Assembly: GCA_001897355.1 (NCBI GenBank)
Contig: MKST01000007.1
Span: 248,228-312,227, forward strand
DNA length: 64,000 bases
Source: Solirubrobacterales bacterium 67-14
Lineage (GTDB): Bacteria > Actinomycetota > Thermoleophilia > Solirubrobacterales > 70-9
Direction: 5' to 3'
Part shown: positions 31,835 through 44,071 of the stretch, in pieces
Numbering within the stretch: position 1 is the first letter of the stretch
Layout of the letters: each line of letters begins with the position of its first letter
Notes under the pieces: generated by a model
Database searches by the model: none
What the model saw: the letters and a program-made list of their open reading frames with translations, nothing else
What the model was told of the DNA's origin: nothing
Translations under genes and position numbers: made by a program

Positions 31835-34800
31835 TCAGCCGCGGCCGAGGATCTTGCCGTCGGTCGACTTGAGGACGACCTTGACGTTGATCCACTTCGC
31901 CTTCTTCGCGACTCTCTTCTGCTTGCGGTTGAGCTTGAAGGTGACCGCACCGGACTTGCCGGCGGCGGCCGCGAAGGACTTGCCGGAGAGCGCGAACTTC
32001 TTCTTGCCGAGCTTCAGGGTGCCGCTGGCCTTGCCGGCGCAGTCGCTGCCGTTGCCGCAGGTGAAGAAGGCTTTGACCTTCTTGCGGTTGGCGGAGACGC
32101 GGGAGACCTCGAGGCTCATCGTCCCGCCGGCCTCGGCTGAGATCGGCTCGACGGTGCCGTCACCCTTGCCGGCGCCGGGGTCGGCGTTGCCGTCACCGGG
32201 ATCGCCCTTGCCCTGATCGTCGGAGATCGGCTTGTCGGGATCGTCACCGCTGCCGGGGTCACCGGGCTCGCTGGTCCCGGGCTCGCCGGTCGAGGTGCTG
32301 CCGACCGTCGCGTTGTCTTCCGGCGGCGGGTCGGCGAGGAAGTGCTGGTAGACCCGGTTCGCGTTCAGGGCGACCGGGTAGTACGCGACCTCGTCGATCG
32401 AGCCGTTGAACCAGGGTGCGAGCTCGCCGAAGCCGACGTAGAAGGTCGAAACGGAACTGGGTCGCTTCGTGGATTCGGCCTTGCCGGCCTCGACGCCGTT
32501 CACGTAGATCCGGATGTCGACCCCGTCCCAGGTGCCGACCACCTGCTGCCACGCACCGACCACGACCGGGACCGAGGCGGTCACCGTGGTGTCCATGCGA
32601 CGGAAGACGAAGCGGCCGTCCTTGATGTAGATCTCGCCGGCATCGCCGTGGCCGACGATCGCTTCGGTGCGGGCGTCGGCCGGGTTGACCCAGGCTTCCA
32701 GGGTCGACTGGAAGCGCGGTGCAGCGATGCCGTTGACGTATCCGTAGCCGCTCGAGCCGAAGAACTTGCGGGCGTGGTCGCCGTCACCGGAGATGCCGAC
32801 CGGCCCCGACTCCTGGGCGTTCTTGTACTCGCCGTGGTGGCCGTTGCCGGAAGAGTCGACCATCGCGCCGGAAAGGTCCCCGAGCCGGTAGTAGGCGAGC
32901 GGGGTGTCGGCGCCCACGAGATCCTTGAAGCCCTTGACCGTGTAGCTGTGCGGATGGACGTAGGTGTTGCCGCCCTCGTCGACCGCGGTCACGACGAAGG
33001 TGTGCGGTCCGAGGGAGTCAGGCAGCGGGTCGCCGCTGAGGATCGGAGTGCCGTCCACCGTCGCCGTGCAGCCGGCGATGTCGGAGTTCCCCGGGAGATC
33101 GTCCGGGTCGGAACAGGTGAAGCTCGCGTCCGGGACCTTGCCCGGGGCGTAGAGCCCACCGTTCTTCGGCGCGGCCGGGTCGGTGAACGGGCCCTCGGTG
33201 TTGAACGGCGAGTTGCCGGCGACCAGCGACGGGTTGTCCTTGGCGACCCCGACCTTCCAGTGGTCGCGGAGCAGGTGGGCGCTGACCGCGGACGCGTAGT
33301 AGGCAGCCTCGTCCATGTCACCGTGGAACCAGGGGGCCATCTCGCCGTAGCCGACGTAGAAGGTGGCGGTGCCCGAAGGTGGCTTGTTCGCCGAGTTCGA
33401 GTAGCCGACCTGGACCCCGTTCACGTAGAGCCGGGTGTTGTGGCCGTCCCAGCTCGCCGCGACGTGGCTCCAGACGCCGGCCGGCACCGCACCGTTCGAG
33501 TAGATCGTGTCCTGGACCTGGCGGAAGGCGAGCTTGCCGTCGTGGATGAAGAGCTGGCCGCCGCCCCCGTGGCTCATCACCATCATGTCGGCGCCGTCAC
33601 GGGGCTTGACCCAGGCTTCCATCGTGTAGGCGGCCGTCGGCGCGGTGATCCCGTTCACGTATCCGTGGCCGTCACGCGCCGGGAAGTAGGCGGCCTTGTT
33701 CTCGGCCGGGTTGGCCAGCTCACAGGCCCGCGGCGGATGCGGGCGCCGCTCGCAGGCGGTAGCGCCATCGCGCCGCAGGGCGATTCCGTTCTGGTAGACG
33801 CCGTCGTGGTGGTTGCCCGAGCTGTCGAGCATCTGATCGGAGCCGAGCGCCTCGTTGAAACGGTAATAGGCGAGCGGGTGGCTCTCCATCACGAAGCCGC
33901 CGTAGTCGGGCGGGTCGATCGTGTAGGCGACCTTCTTCGAGGAACTGTTGCCGGCGTGGTCGGTCGAGCTGACCTCGAAGAAGTGCGGGCCGAGATCCTC
34001 GTCGTTGATCGGGGTCGCGGTGCAGCTGGCGACACCGGAAGCGGCCGGAGTGGCCGGCGGCACCCCGACCAGTGGATCGATGCAGCTGTAGACCGGGTTC
34101 GGGCCGTGATGCAGCAGGTACCGGTCCTTGTTGACCGGCTTGGTGATCGTGATGTCCGGCGGGGTCAGATCGACGATGAAAGTCGTGCTGGCCGGCGTCG
34201 GATCGGCATTTCCCGCCTTGTCGACCGCCCGGACCTCGAAAGTGCTCCGGCCCTCCGGGGCCGGGTCGGCGAGCGGATCGCCAGAGGCACAGGTATTCCA
34301 GGCGCCACCGTTGACCCGGCATTCGAAGTGGTCGATCCCGGAGCCCTTGCCATCAACCGGGTTGGGGTCGGTGCCGCTGAAGCTGAAGTTCGGCGTCGTG
34401 TCGTTGCCTGGCGCCGGACTGGAGTCGATCGCCGTGTCGGGCGCGGTCGAGTCGATCGTGAAGTTGCGTACGTCGACGATGTCCGACTTGCCCGACTTGA
34501 TCACGGCGGTCTGGCCTGCCTTGATGCGGTACTGACCTTCGGCGCTGGGCAGGCTGCCCGACTTGGTGACTTGGTAGTAAGCGATGATCGGCGGGGTCGA
34601 ATCGCTCCAGGCGACGTTCGTGCAGCCGAAGCAGAGTCCGGAGAAGTACTCCTCGAAGTTCGCTTGCGAACTCAATGACAGGTCAGGGTGGACCCGCCAG
34701 ATATCGACCTCGTACCGCTGACGGTAGTTGTGCAGGGCGAAGTAGAGGCCGCTGCCGATGTAAGTCGTGTCCATGGTCCCGCTGAATCCGGTCATCGGGC

Positions 34801-35260
34801 CCTGCTGGGCTGAACCGTGAGCCGGTCCGTTGAAGCTGAAGCTGGTGCCGGCCGGCGGTGCCGCATCACCGACGATGAAGACGATCCCGGATGGATCGCT
34901 CTCGTTGCCCGCGGCGTCGACCGCCTGGATCGTGAAGGAGTAGGTGGCATCCGGCAGCGCCGTGAAGGTCTGGGGCGAGGAGCAGGGGTCCGCGGTGTCC
35001 ACGACCGTTTCGGAGGGAGCGTCGGGTGCCTTGGTCAGTACGCACTTGAAGTGGTCGACGTCGCCCCCGGCCGTGTCGTCGAAGGTGAACGTCGCGTCGT
35101 CACCGGAATGAACGAGCAGCGGCCCGTCGGGCTCTGCCGGTGCCAGCGGCGGCGTGGTGTCAGGGTCCGCGTTTGCCGCGGAAGGCAGCGCAAAAAGGGC
35201 CAGCACGACCACCAGCGCAGCCATCGCCAATCCACCCTTGTGCCTGAATGAAGCCCCCAT
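31835..35260 (-). CDS. Giant secreted protein with two LamG domains and Ig-like repeats
   Basis: 1141 aa with a signal peptide (LAMAALVVVLALFALPSAANA). It has Ig/cadherin-like domains (residues about 30-135, 275-370, 370-460), a LamG/concanavalin-like domain at about 465-650 (LAYYRFNEALGSDQMLDSSG, YTMEAWVKPRDG), another Ig-like segment, and a second LamG at about 810-985 (LAYYRLGDLSGAMVDSSGNG, STLEAWVNPADA). The two LamG units are clear internal duplicates. An Asp/Gly/Pro-rich linker and a Lys-rich C-terminal domain end the protein. Likely surface glycan binding or adhesion; no catalytic domain seen. Confidence 0.85.
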   Translation of the reverse strand: MGASFRHKGGLAMAALVVVLALFALPSAANADPDTTPPLAPAEPDGPLLVHSGDDATFTFDDTAGGDVDHFKCVLTKAPDAPSETVVDTADPCSSPQTFTALPDATYSFTIQAVDAAGNESDPSGIVFIVGDAAPPAGTSFSFNGPAHGSAQQGPMTGFSGTMDTTYIGSGLYFALHNYRQRYEVDIWRVHPDLSLSSQANFEEYFSGLCFGCTNVAWSDSTPPIIAYYQVTKSGSLPSAEGQYRIKAGQTAVIKSGKSDIVDVRNFTIDSTAPDTAIDSSPAPGNDTTPNFSFSGTDPNPVDGKGSGIDHFECRVNGGAWNTCASGDPLADPAPEGRSTFEVRAVDKAGNADPTPASTTFIVDLTPPDITITKPVNKDRYLLHHGPNPVYSCIDPLVGVPPATPAASGVASCTATPINDEDLGPHFFEVSSTDHAGNSSSKKVAYTIDPPDYGGFVMESHPLAYYRFNEALGSDQMLDSSGNHHDGVYQNGIALRRDGATACERRPHPPRACELANPAENKAAYFPARDGHGYVNGITAPTAAYTMEAWVKPRDGADMMVMSHGGGGQLFIHDGKLAFRQVQDTIYSNGAVPAGVWSHVAASWDGHNTRLYVNGVQVGYSNSANKPPSGTATFYVGYGEMAPWFHGDMDEAAYYASAVSAHLLRDHWKVGVAKDNPSLVAGNSPFNTEGPFTDPAAPKNGGLYAPGKVPDASFTCSDPDDLPGNSDIAGCTATVDGTPILSGDPLPDSLGPHTFVVTAVDEGGNTYVHPHSYTVKGFKDLVGADTPLAYYRLGDLSGAMVDSSGNGHHGEYKNAQESGPVGISGDGDHARKFFGSSGYGYVNGIAAPRFQSTLEAWVNPADARTEAIVGHGDAGEIYIKDGRFVFRRMDTTVTASVPVVVGAWQQVVGTWDGVDIRIYVNGVEAGKAESTKRPSSVSTFYVGFGELAPWFNGSIDEVAYYPVALNANRVYQHFLADPPPEDNATVGSTSTGEPGTSEPGDPGSGDDPDKPISDDQGKGDPGDGNADPGAGKGDGTVEPISAEAGGTMSLEVSRVSANRKKVKAFFTCGNGSDCAGKASGTLKLGKKKFALSGKSFAAAAGKSGAVTFKLNRKQKRVAKKAKWINVKVVLKSTDGKILGRG

Positions 35261-35346
35261 TCGGCTGCGACCTTACCAAACACTGTTCACACTTGCACGA
35301 ATTTCCAGTTTGGGAGCAGGTTTGCGGCTTTACATAAGTTCTTTAC

Positions 35347-35379
35347 TTGACTGGTTCAAGAAAAGCGCTATAACTATCC
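35347..35379 (+). promoter_or_regulatory. furA-katG promoter with Fur-like operator, leaderless start
   Basis: TTGACT (35347-35352), 16 bp, TATAAC (35369-35374), then only TATCC before the GTG at 35380, so the transcript should begin at or next to the start codon. CTTGA-N5-TCAAG overlaps the -35. From memory, the mycobacterial furA promoter is also leaderless with a similar FurA site. Confidence 0.65.
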
Positions 35380-38077
<2,698 letters not shown>

Positions 38078-38101
38078 GATAGGCAGCCAACCGTTGAAGT
38101 T

Positions 38102-38146
38102 CGAGCGGGCGAGAGTGGCCACATGGCGCCGCTTTCGGCCCGCTCG
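38102..38146. repeat. Inverted repeat after katG
   Basis: CGAGCGGGC (38102-38110) and GCCCGCTCG (38138-38146), perfect 9-bp arms, lie 25 bp past the katG stop. There is no T-run. The preceding bases GTTGAAGTTCGAGCG resemble the start of the 43-bp repeat, so this may be a decayed or related copy that ends the katG transcript. Confidence 0.4.
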
Positions 38147-38200
38147 ATCCTTCTCGCCCGGTTTACGGGAGCAGCCAGGCGCGTATTGGTTGCATAGACA

Positions 38201-39397
38201 GTGACTATCCGCAGGGGATTCAACGTCGCTTTTGCACTCGCCGTGGCATCGGTCGTGGCGGCTTTCGCATGCCTGGGATCCGAACGGGCCGGAGCCAGCG
38301 TGCTGGTCCGGCAGGACGCAGCTCTCACCACCGCCAACCGCGCTTCTGGAATGCCGACCAGCACGGCTCCGGGCCGGCAGCTGAGCAAGGTCACGATCGG
38401 CATCGAAACCTACGGCCAGGACACTTCCGAGCCGAGCTATTTCGTCGACGCCAAGATCGAACTGGCCGGACAGCCGATCGGCGACCCGGACGCTGAACTG
38501 AACCTGGGTTTCGGCCACCGCGAAGGCACCGTCTGCAAGCTTGCCGCGTTGCAGAACCAGGACACGTCCGACTACTCCGGCTCCTCGTACCAGTTCGGCG
38601 GGTACAACCCCGACTACTTCCCGACCCCGTCACGTCCCTGGGACTGTGTGGCGGTCTTCCTCGACGACTCGTTCGGAGGGGGTCCGGCTGGATCGACCTA
38701 TGACGCCTTCGTCGGCCCTCTGAAAGACACCCGTCACTCGGCGAGCCTGAAGATAACCAGGGTCGACCTGCTCGGCCAGAAGCTCGGCAACCTGCGCCTG
38801 GTCCGGGGCGTCCCGACCACGATCGGAGTCGACTTCCGCAACACGGGCAAGGTCTCGACCGGGGTGCTCAGGATCAAAGGCAGCGGCAAGGGCATCCGGG
38901 GGGCTCCGGCCCGTGTCCCGAAACTCAGCGATGACAGCAGCAGCTCGGCCAGCATCAAGGTCCGGCTCGCCGGCCGCCAGAAACGGACCCGGCTGCGAAT
39001 CGTGATCACCGACGGCAGTGCCAAGGCGGTCCGGACCATCCGGATCACCCGGGTGCGGCCGCCGCGCCGGCCCGTCGCCGGCAGCTACCGCAGCAAGTCG
39101 GGCAACGTCTGGTTCACGATTCGCCGCGGCAAGATCGTCGGCTGGCGCGGCACGATGATCACCCGCTGCGGCGGTTTTCCGGACAACTTCACCTACACCA
39201 CCAATACGTACAGCCACCCGTCGGCGAAGATCCCCCGCAACGGCATCGTGCAATCCGTCGACCGCGCCGAGCTCTACACGACTAGCCTCCGCCTGCGAAT
39301 CGCCGGCAGCAAGGTCACTCGTGGCCTCTTCACCTACTACGGCCCCGACCGCTGCTTCGCCTCGGTGAACTTCACCGCCAAGCGCAAAGGCCGCTGA
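38201..39397 (+). CDS. Secreted protein of unknown function
   Basis: 398 aa with a GTG start and a signal peptide (VAFALAVASVVAAFACLGS). Residues about 60-180 hold a beta-rich domain with cysteines (EGTVCKLAAL, RPWDCVAVFLDDS). Residues about 185-280 resemble a CARDB/Ig-like domain (RVDLLGQKLGNLRLVRGVPT). The final 110 residues (GSYRSKSGNVWFTIRRGKIVGWRG) form a further beta domain with two Cys and a basic end. No enzyme motif and no family recognised. Monocistronic between katG and the AAA/TPR gene. Confidence 0.75.
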   Translation: MTIRRGFNVAFALAVASVVAAFACLGSERAGASVLVRQDAALTTANRASGMPTSTAPGRQLSKVTIGIETYGQDTSEPSYFVDAKIELAGQPIGDPDAELNLGFGHREGTVCKLAALQNQDTSDYSGSSYQFGGYNPDYFPTPSRPWDCVAVFLDDSFGGGPAGSTYDAFVGPLKDTRHSASLKITRVDLLGQKLGNLRLVRGVPTTIGVDFRNTGKVSTGVLRIKGSGKGIRGAPARVPKLSDDSSSSASIKVRLAGRQKRTRLRIVITDGSAKAVRTIRITRVRPPRRPVAGSYRSKSGNVWFTIRRGKIVGWRGTMITRCGGFPDNFTYTTNTYSHPSAKIPRNGIVQSVDRAELYTTSLRLRIAGSKVTRGLFTYYGPDRCFASVNFTAKRKGR

Positions 39398-39474
39398 ACC
39401 GCGGACCGCAATAGGGGAATCCCCAGGTTCGGTTGTATTGGCCGCCGTTCTGCGCGATGATCGCAGCGATAGCG

Positions 39475-42090
39475 ATGGATACACGGGCACATTGGAACGA
39501 TCGGGACGGCCCGGAGTTCCTGCTCGAACGCGAAGGGGAGATCGAGCGGATCGAGTTCGCCCTGGGCGAGGCCTGCCTCGGCCGCGGACATCTGCTGCTG
39601 ATCTCAGGCGGCGCGGGGCTGGGCAAGTCGCGCCTGGCCGAACTGGCTCGCGAGCGGGCGCGTGAGCGAGGGCTGAAAGTCCTCTCGGCCCGCGGCGAGG
39701 AGTTGGAGCACACGATGCCGTGGGGATTGGCCCGACAGCTGCTGGGTGAGGACGCGATTCCCGAGCCGAGGCATGTCGACGACGACAGCCTTGTTTCACC
39801 CGTCCACACGCTCTTCCATCAGCTCGAGACCTTGGCCTCCCGACAATCGCTGGCGATCGTGGTCGACGATGCGAACTGGGCCGATGAGCCCTCGCTCAAC
39901 CTGATCTCGTATGTCTCCCGCCGCCTCTCGCGGTTGCCGATCGCACTCATCGTCACCCATTGGCCGACCGTGCCGGACCCTGACCTGCGCCCCTTGGACC
40001 GTCTCATCGCTGAACCGGCGACCGAGCGGATCGAGCTCAGCCCGCTGGGCTCCGAGGCGGCGACCCTGCTGGCCCGCGGCTCGCTGGCCCCCGACAGCTC
40101 ACCGGACCTGATCGAGGCCTGTGTCGCCGCGAGCGGTGGCAACCCGTTCTACCTCGGTGAACTGCTGCGGCAGATCCGGCTGGCCAACGGACGGGGCCAG
40201 CCGGTCACCGCGGAGGAGGTGGCCGGCCTGGCGCCCCCGGCGATCTCCCGCCGGGTCCTGCTGCGGCTCCATTCCGCCAGCCCCGCGGCCTCGATGCTGG
40301 CCCAGGCAGCGGCGGTGATGGGCGACGGGGCGACCTTGCCACAGGCGGCATCCCTGGCCGAACTCGAATCCAACGTGGCCACGCGGGCCCACAGCGAACT
40401 GGTCGCCGACGAGATCTTCAGGCCCGGGCTGCCGCTCCGATTCGCGCACCCGCTGGTCGCCTCCGCGATCCTCGACGCGATGCCTTCGTTCACCCGGGCC
40501 GAGTCGCACCTCGAGGCGGCCCGCATCCTGGACCGGGACGGCTGCGAGTCGTCCCTGCTCGCACCGCATCTGTTGGCCGCCGCCCGGGTCGGCGACCCTT
40601 GGGTCGTCGAGCGACTCTCCCGGGCGGCCAAACTCGCCGCCGCCCAAGGCAGCACCGAAGCGGCCGCCGGCTACCTGACCCGGGCCCTGGAGGAACCCCC
40701 GCCGGCCGATCAGCGGGCCGTCATCCTGGCTGAGTTGGGGCGACTTGAGAGCTCACTCGGGCGTGCCTCCGCCAGCGACCACCTACGGGCCGCGGTCGAA
40801 CTTTCACGGCCCGGGCCGGACCGGGCGAGCATGCTGCTCGACCTCGGCCGCGCACTCGCGGTCAGCGGCAACCTGGCCGAAGCCGCCCGGGCCTGCGAGT
40901 CCGGTCTCAGCGAGGTGAAAGACCCCGAATCGGAACTCGGAAGGGCGCTCCGGGCGGCCTGGTGGATGGCCGCCAGCGCCGACCGGATCGAACGCGCCCA
41001 CGCGGTCGGGGTGAGCGAGCCAGAGATGCCCTCCGAGGAGTCGACTCCCTCGTTGGGGCAACGCCAGTTGATGGCCCAGATGGCGCAGCAACGCGGGTTC
41101 TCCGGGTCGTCTCCGAGCGAGGTGGCGGAACTCGCCGAGCGGGCGTGGGGCGATGGTGAGCTTCTGGCCGGGGAGTCGAGCGACGGGGTCACCTGGTCCC
41201 TGGTCACCGGGGCTCTGCTGGCCGCCGGCGAACTGGAGCGGGAGCTTGAGGTCTGTGATGCGGTGCTCGCCGATGCTCAGCGCCGGGGCTCTTCGACCGC
41301 TTTCGCGATGGCCCGCTACTGCCGGGCCTGGCCGCTGCTGAAGCGAGGCCAGATCGGCGAGGCGGCCGCGGACGCCCGAGCCGCGGTGGACGCCCGGGCC
41401 GAAGGCTGGCAGGCCTTCCTGCCGATGGCCGTCGCCTGTCAGATCCAGGTCGAGGTCGAACGCGGTGACCTGGAGGCGGCCACGGCCGCGCTGGCGTTGC
41501 TCGACACCTACGACGACCTGGAGCGCTCGAACCAGCTGGCGGGGGTGCTGCTCGCCCGGGGCCGTCTGCGCATTGCGCAGGGAGAGTTCGAGAGCGCCCT
41601 GGCCGACCTGCGCCGGGCGGGCGAACTGCTGATCGAGATCGACATGGACAACCCCTCGCTGTTCCCGTGGCGATCCGAGGCATCGCATGCGGCGATGATG
41701 GCGGGCGACCGTGACAGCGCCTGGGCTCTGGCCGGGGCGGCGATGGAGGCGACGGCCCGGGCCGGGGTGCCGGTGGCGAGGGCCCGGGCGCACCGCGCGA
41801 TGGCGGCCGTCTCACCTGGAGAAGACGCGATCCTGCTGCTGCGCAAGGGTCTCGAGCTGGTACCGCCGGCACCTCAGGGGCCGCCCCGCCTGGAGCGTGC
41901 CCACCTGCTGCTCGCCCTCGGCTCGGCGCTGCGCCGCTCGCACCGGCGGGCCGAAGCCGCCGAGGCATTGCGGGAGGCCTTGGGCCTGGCAGCCTCGGGT
42001 GGAGCCGACGCGATCGCCGAGTCCGCCCGCGAGGAACTGCGCCTGATCGGGGTCCGGGCTTCCCGCGAGCCGACCGGACAACAGCCCTAG
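39475..42090 (+). CDS. AAA ATPase/TPR protein of the LuxR (LAL) type lacking its HTH
   Basis: About 871 aa from ATG 39475; the start is uncertain because no ribosome binding site is seen. LLEREGEIERI opens the domain, Walker A is GGAGLGKS (ORF residues 59-66) and Walker B is LAIVVDDANWAD. Sensor and lid regions (ASGGNPFYLGELLRQI) are as in MalT/LAL regulators. Residues about 390-870 are TPR-like helical repeats. Typical family members then carry a LuxR-type HTH of about 65 residues; here the frame ends at GVRASREPTGQQP and the next bases belong to another gene. It may be a truncated regulator or an ATP-dependent sensor acting through a partner. Confidence 0.8.
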   Translation: MDTRAHWNDRDGPEFLLEREGEIERIEFALGEACLGRGHLLLISGGAGLGKSRLAELARERARERGLKVLSARGEELEHTMPWGLARQLLGEDAIPEPRHVDDDSLVSPVHTLFHQLETLASRQSLAIVVDDANWADEPSLNLISYVSRRLSRLPIALIVTHWPTVPDPDLRPLDRLIAEPATERIELSPLGSEAATLLARGSLAPDSSPDLIEACVAASGGNPFYLGELLRQIRLANGRGQPVTAEEVAGLAPPAISRRVLLRLHSASPAASMLAQAAAVMGDGATLPQAASLAELESNVATRAHSELVADEIFRPGLPLRFAHPLVASAILDAMPSFTRAESHLEAARILDRDGCESSLLAPHLLAAARVGDPWVVERLSRAAKLAAAQGSTEAAAGYLTRALEEPPPADQRAVILAELGRLESSLGRASASDHLRAAVELSRPGPDRASMLLDLGRALAVSGNLAEAARACESGLSEVKDPESELGRALRAAWWMAASADRIERAHAVGVSEPEMPSEESTPSLGQRQLMAQMAQQRGFSGSSPSEVAELAERAWGDGELLAGESSDGVTWSLVTGALLAAGELERELEVCDAVLADAQRRGSSTAFAMARYCRAWPLLKRGQIGEAAADARAAVDARAEGWQAFLPMAVACQIQVEVERGDLEAATAALALLDTYDDLERSNQLAGVLLARGRLRIAQGEFESALADLRRAGELLIEIDMDNPSLFPWRSEASHAAMMAGDRDSAWALAGAAMEATARAGVPVARARAHRAMAAVSPGEDAILLLRKGLELVPPAPQGPPRLERAHLLLALGSALRRSHRRAEAAEALREALGLAASGGADAIAESAREELRLIGVRASREPTGQQP

Positions 42091-42094
42091 GCGC

Positions 42095-43045
42095 TCAGAG
42101 TCTGATCAGTCTGACCCAGTACGAGGTGTAGTACTTCCCGTACCGCTTGCGCTTGACCGCGACCACGACGCCATCGCGGATCGGGGTGATCCTCGAACCG
42201 GGCTTGTACCGCCGGTCGAAACGCTCACCGGTCCGGAAGTTGTAGGCGTGGAGTGCGCCGCCGCGGCTCCAGGTGACCCATTCCCGGCCGATCCGCATCG
42301 ACTGGTGCCACTGGCACACGTCATAGAACAGGTGGCCCTTGCCGAGCAGCACCGAGTGATTCCTGTCCCGCCAGAGCCGGAGTTCCCCACGCCAGTCGGT
42401 GATCACGACGTCCCTGCCCCGGCAGACCGAGACGGTCGAGTCTGGCGAAAGCGACCCGCCGACCTCGGGAGTGAAGGTCTGGATGTCGGCCCGACCCAGC
42501 CGGGGATGGTCCAGGTCCATCGCACCGAAAGCCCACCAGTGGGTTGGGCGGTACTTCTTCAGGGCACCGGTCCGCCAGTTGAGGAAGGCGAACCTGAACG
42601 GCCCGTAGACTTCTTTCGGCAGTTCGACCGGCACCCAGTAGCTGCCGATCTCGAACGCGTCCGAGATCTCCCGTGACTTGACCAGCGGGATCGTCTTGCC
42701 GCCGCGCACGGAACCGGTGCGGGCGTGGAAGCCGGAGTTCTTCTTCGTCGGGCGGGAGTGCGGGCAGATCATCAGGACCCGGCCGCCCCCGATGTCCCGG
42801 GGATGGCAGTGCCAGGCGCCCCGCAACACCTTGAAGGTTCCCCGCCACGTATCGAGCACGACCGGCATCCCATTGCGGCGTTGGAAGGCGACGTACCGAT
42901 CGTTGTCACTGGCGATCTGCGGGGAGATGTTGATCGCCGTGATCCCGGGCCGTCCGGCCGCTTGCGCCGCCGGGGGCAGCATCGCCAAGGCGGCCAGGCC
43001 GGCCAAGGCCGGGATCAGCGCGGAGATCAGCGCGAACCGCTTCAC
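42095..43045 (-). CDS. Secreted protein of unknown family, tandem paralogue 2
   Basis: 316 aa. The start is GTG 43045, because its GTGA overlaps the stop of the upstream paralogue and a signal peptide follows at once (KRFALISALIPALAGLAALA, ending in AQA); the ORF-track start is inside that gene. Shared with the paralogue are NISPQIASD, RYVAFQRRN, CHPRDIGGGRVLMICPH, LNWRTG, CRGRDVVITDWRGELRLW, and MRIGREWVTW. The repeated Trp-centred strands suggest a propeller of about six blades. Four conserved cysteines probably form disulfides. No catalytic motif or known family recognised. Confidence 0.75.
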   Translation of the reverse strand: MKRFALISALIPALAGLAALAMLPPAAQAAGRPGITAINISPQIASDNDRYVAFQRRNGMPVVLDTWRGTFKVLRGAWHCHPRDIGGGRVLMICPHSRPTKKNSGFHARTGSVRGGKTIPLVKSREISDAFEIGSYWVPVELPKEVYGPFRFAFLNWRTGALKKYRPTHWWAFGAMDLDHPRLGRADIQTFTPEVGGSLSPDSTVSVCRGRDVVITDWRGELRLWRDRNHSVLLGKGHLFYDVCQWHQSMRIGREWVTWSRGGALHAYNFRTGERFDRRYKPGSRITPIRDGVVVAVKRKRYGKYYTSYWVRLIRL

Positions 43046-44028
43046 GACCGGCCTCCGAGACGGAAGAACTTGACCATGTAGGTCTTGAAGTACTTGCCGT
43101 AGCGGTGGGTCTCCCGGGCGACGACCACGCCGTCGCGAACCGGCGTGATCTTGGTACCGGGCGTAAAGCGCCGATCGAACCGGCGGTGGGTCCGGAAGTC
43201 GTAGCCATGCATCACCGGCCCGTTCTTCCAGGTGACCCAGTTGCGTCCGATCCGCATCGCCTCGAGCCACGAGCACCCCTCCGGGAAGAGGTTTCCGCGA
43301 CCGATCCTGACCGAGCTTCGAGAATCCCACCAGAGCCGCAACTCGCCCTTCCAGTCGGAGATCACCACGTCCTTCCCGCGGCAGAGCACCGGCTCCGGGA
43401 AGAACGGGTTCGGGTATCCCTTGAATCGCGGGGTGAACCACTTGACGTCGGTCCAGCGGATCGCCTTCCGGTCCAGATCGATCGCGCTCTTGACGTTGTA
43501 CTGGTCCATCTCCTTGATGAACCCGGTGCGCCAGTTCAGGTACGCGTCGTAGATCGGCCCCGTGGAGTACGAGGTGTAGGTCGAAATCGCGACCCAGTAA
43601 CGGCCGATCTCGTAGGCGTCATAGATCTTGCGGGTCTTGAACAGCTCCGTCGCCTTCCCACCCTTGACCGACGCGGTCTTGGCCCGAAAGCCGGTGTCGT
43701 CGGACCTTCGTTTCGTGTGGGGGCAGATCATCAGAACCCGCCCCGCCCCGATGTCACGCGGCTGACAGTGCTTGGCCTTGCTGATCATTCGGGACCTCCC
43801 GGTCCAGGTGTCGATCACCACCGGCACCGCGTTCCTCCGCTGGAAGGCGACGTAGCGCGAATCGTCGCTGGCGATCTGCGGCGAGATGTTGAGCGCCCTG
43901 GTCCAGCCGTTCACCGAAGCTTCCGCCCGACCCGAAGCCAGGAGCAGGCCGGCCAGCACCATGAGTAGTGCGAGTAGCCAGTGGTGCCCAGCCCGGCTGG
44001 ATGACGACACGCTCGATTCTCCCCTCAC
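43042..44028 (-). CDS. Secreted protein of unknown family, tandem paralogue 1
   Basis: 328 aa from a GTG start with AAGGGAAA upstream. The signal segment is WLLALLMVLAGLLLASGRAEA. The mature part parallels its downstream neighbour throughout: NISPQIASD, SRYVAFQRRNAVPVVIDTW, CQPRDIGAGRVLMICPH, LNWRTGFIKEM, CRGKDVVISDWKGELRLWWD, and MRIGRNWVTWKNGPVMHGY. The two genes arose by duplication and are translationally coupled, so the products may act together, perhaps as a heterodimer. Function unknown. Confidence 0.75.
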   Translation of the reverse strand: MRGESSVSSSSRAGHHWLLALLMVLAGLLLASGRAEASVNGWTRALNISPQIASDDSRYVAFQRRNAVPVVIDTWTGRSRMISKAKHCQPRDIGAGRVLMICPHTKRRSDDTGFRAKTASVKGGKATELFKTRKIYDAYEIGRYWVAISTYTSYSTGPIYDAYLNWRTGFIKEMDQYNVKSAIDLDRKAIRWTDVKWFTPRFKGYPNPFFPEPVLCRGKDVVISDWKGELRLWWDSRSSVRIGRGNLFPEGCSWLEAMRIGRNWVTWKNGPVMHGYDFRTHRRFDRRFTPGTKITPVRDGVVVARETHRYGKYFKTYMVKFFRLGGRS

Positions 44029-44071
44029 GACGTTTCCCTTCCTGGGACGAAACCTGTGGGCAGGTTAGTGG

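Noticed and set aside
32342-34678. 778-aa plus-strand ORF
   Set aside because: Antisense shadow of the LamG protein, no recognisable domain.
38102-38160. Rho-independent terminator after katG
   Set aside because: A strong inverted repeat exists but no T-run follows, so it is listed only as a repeat.
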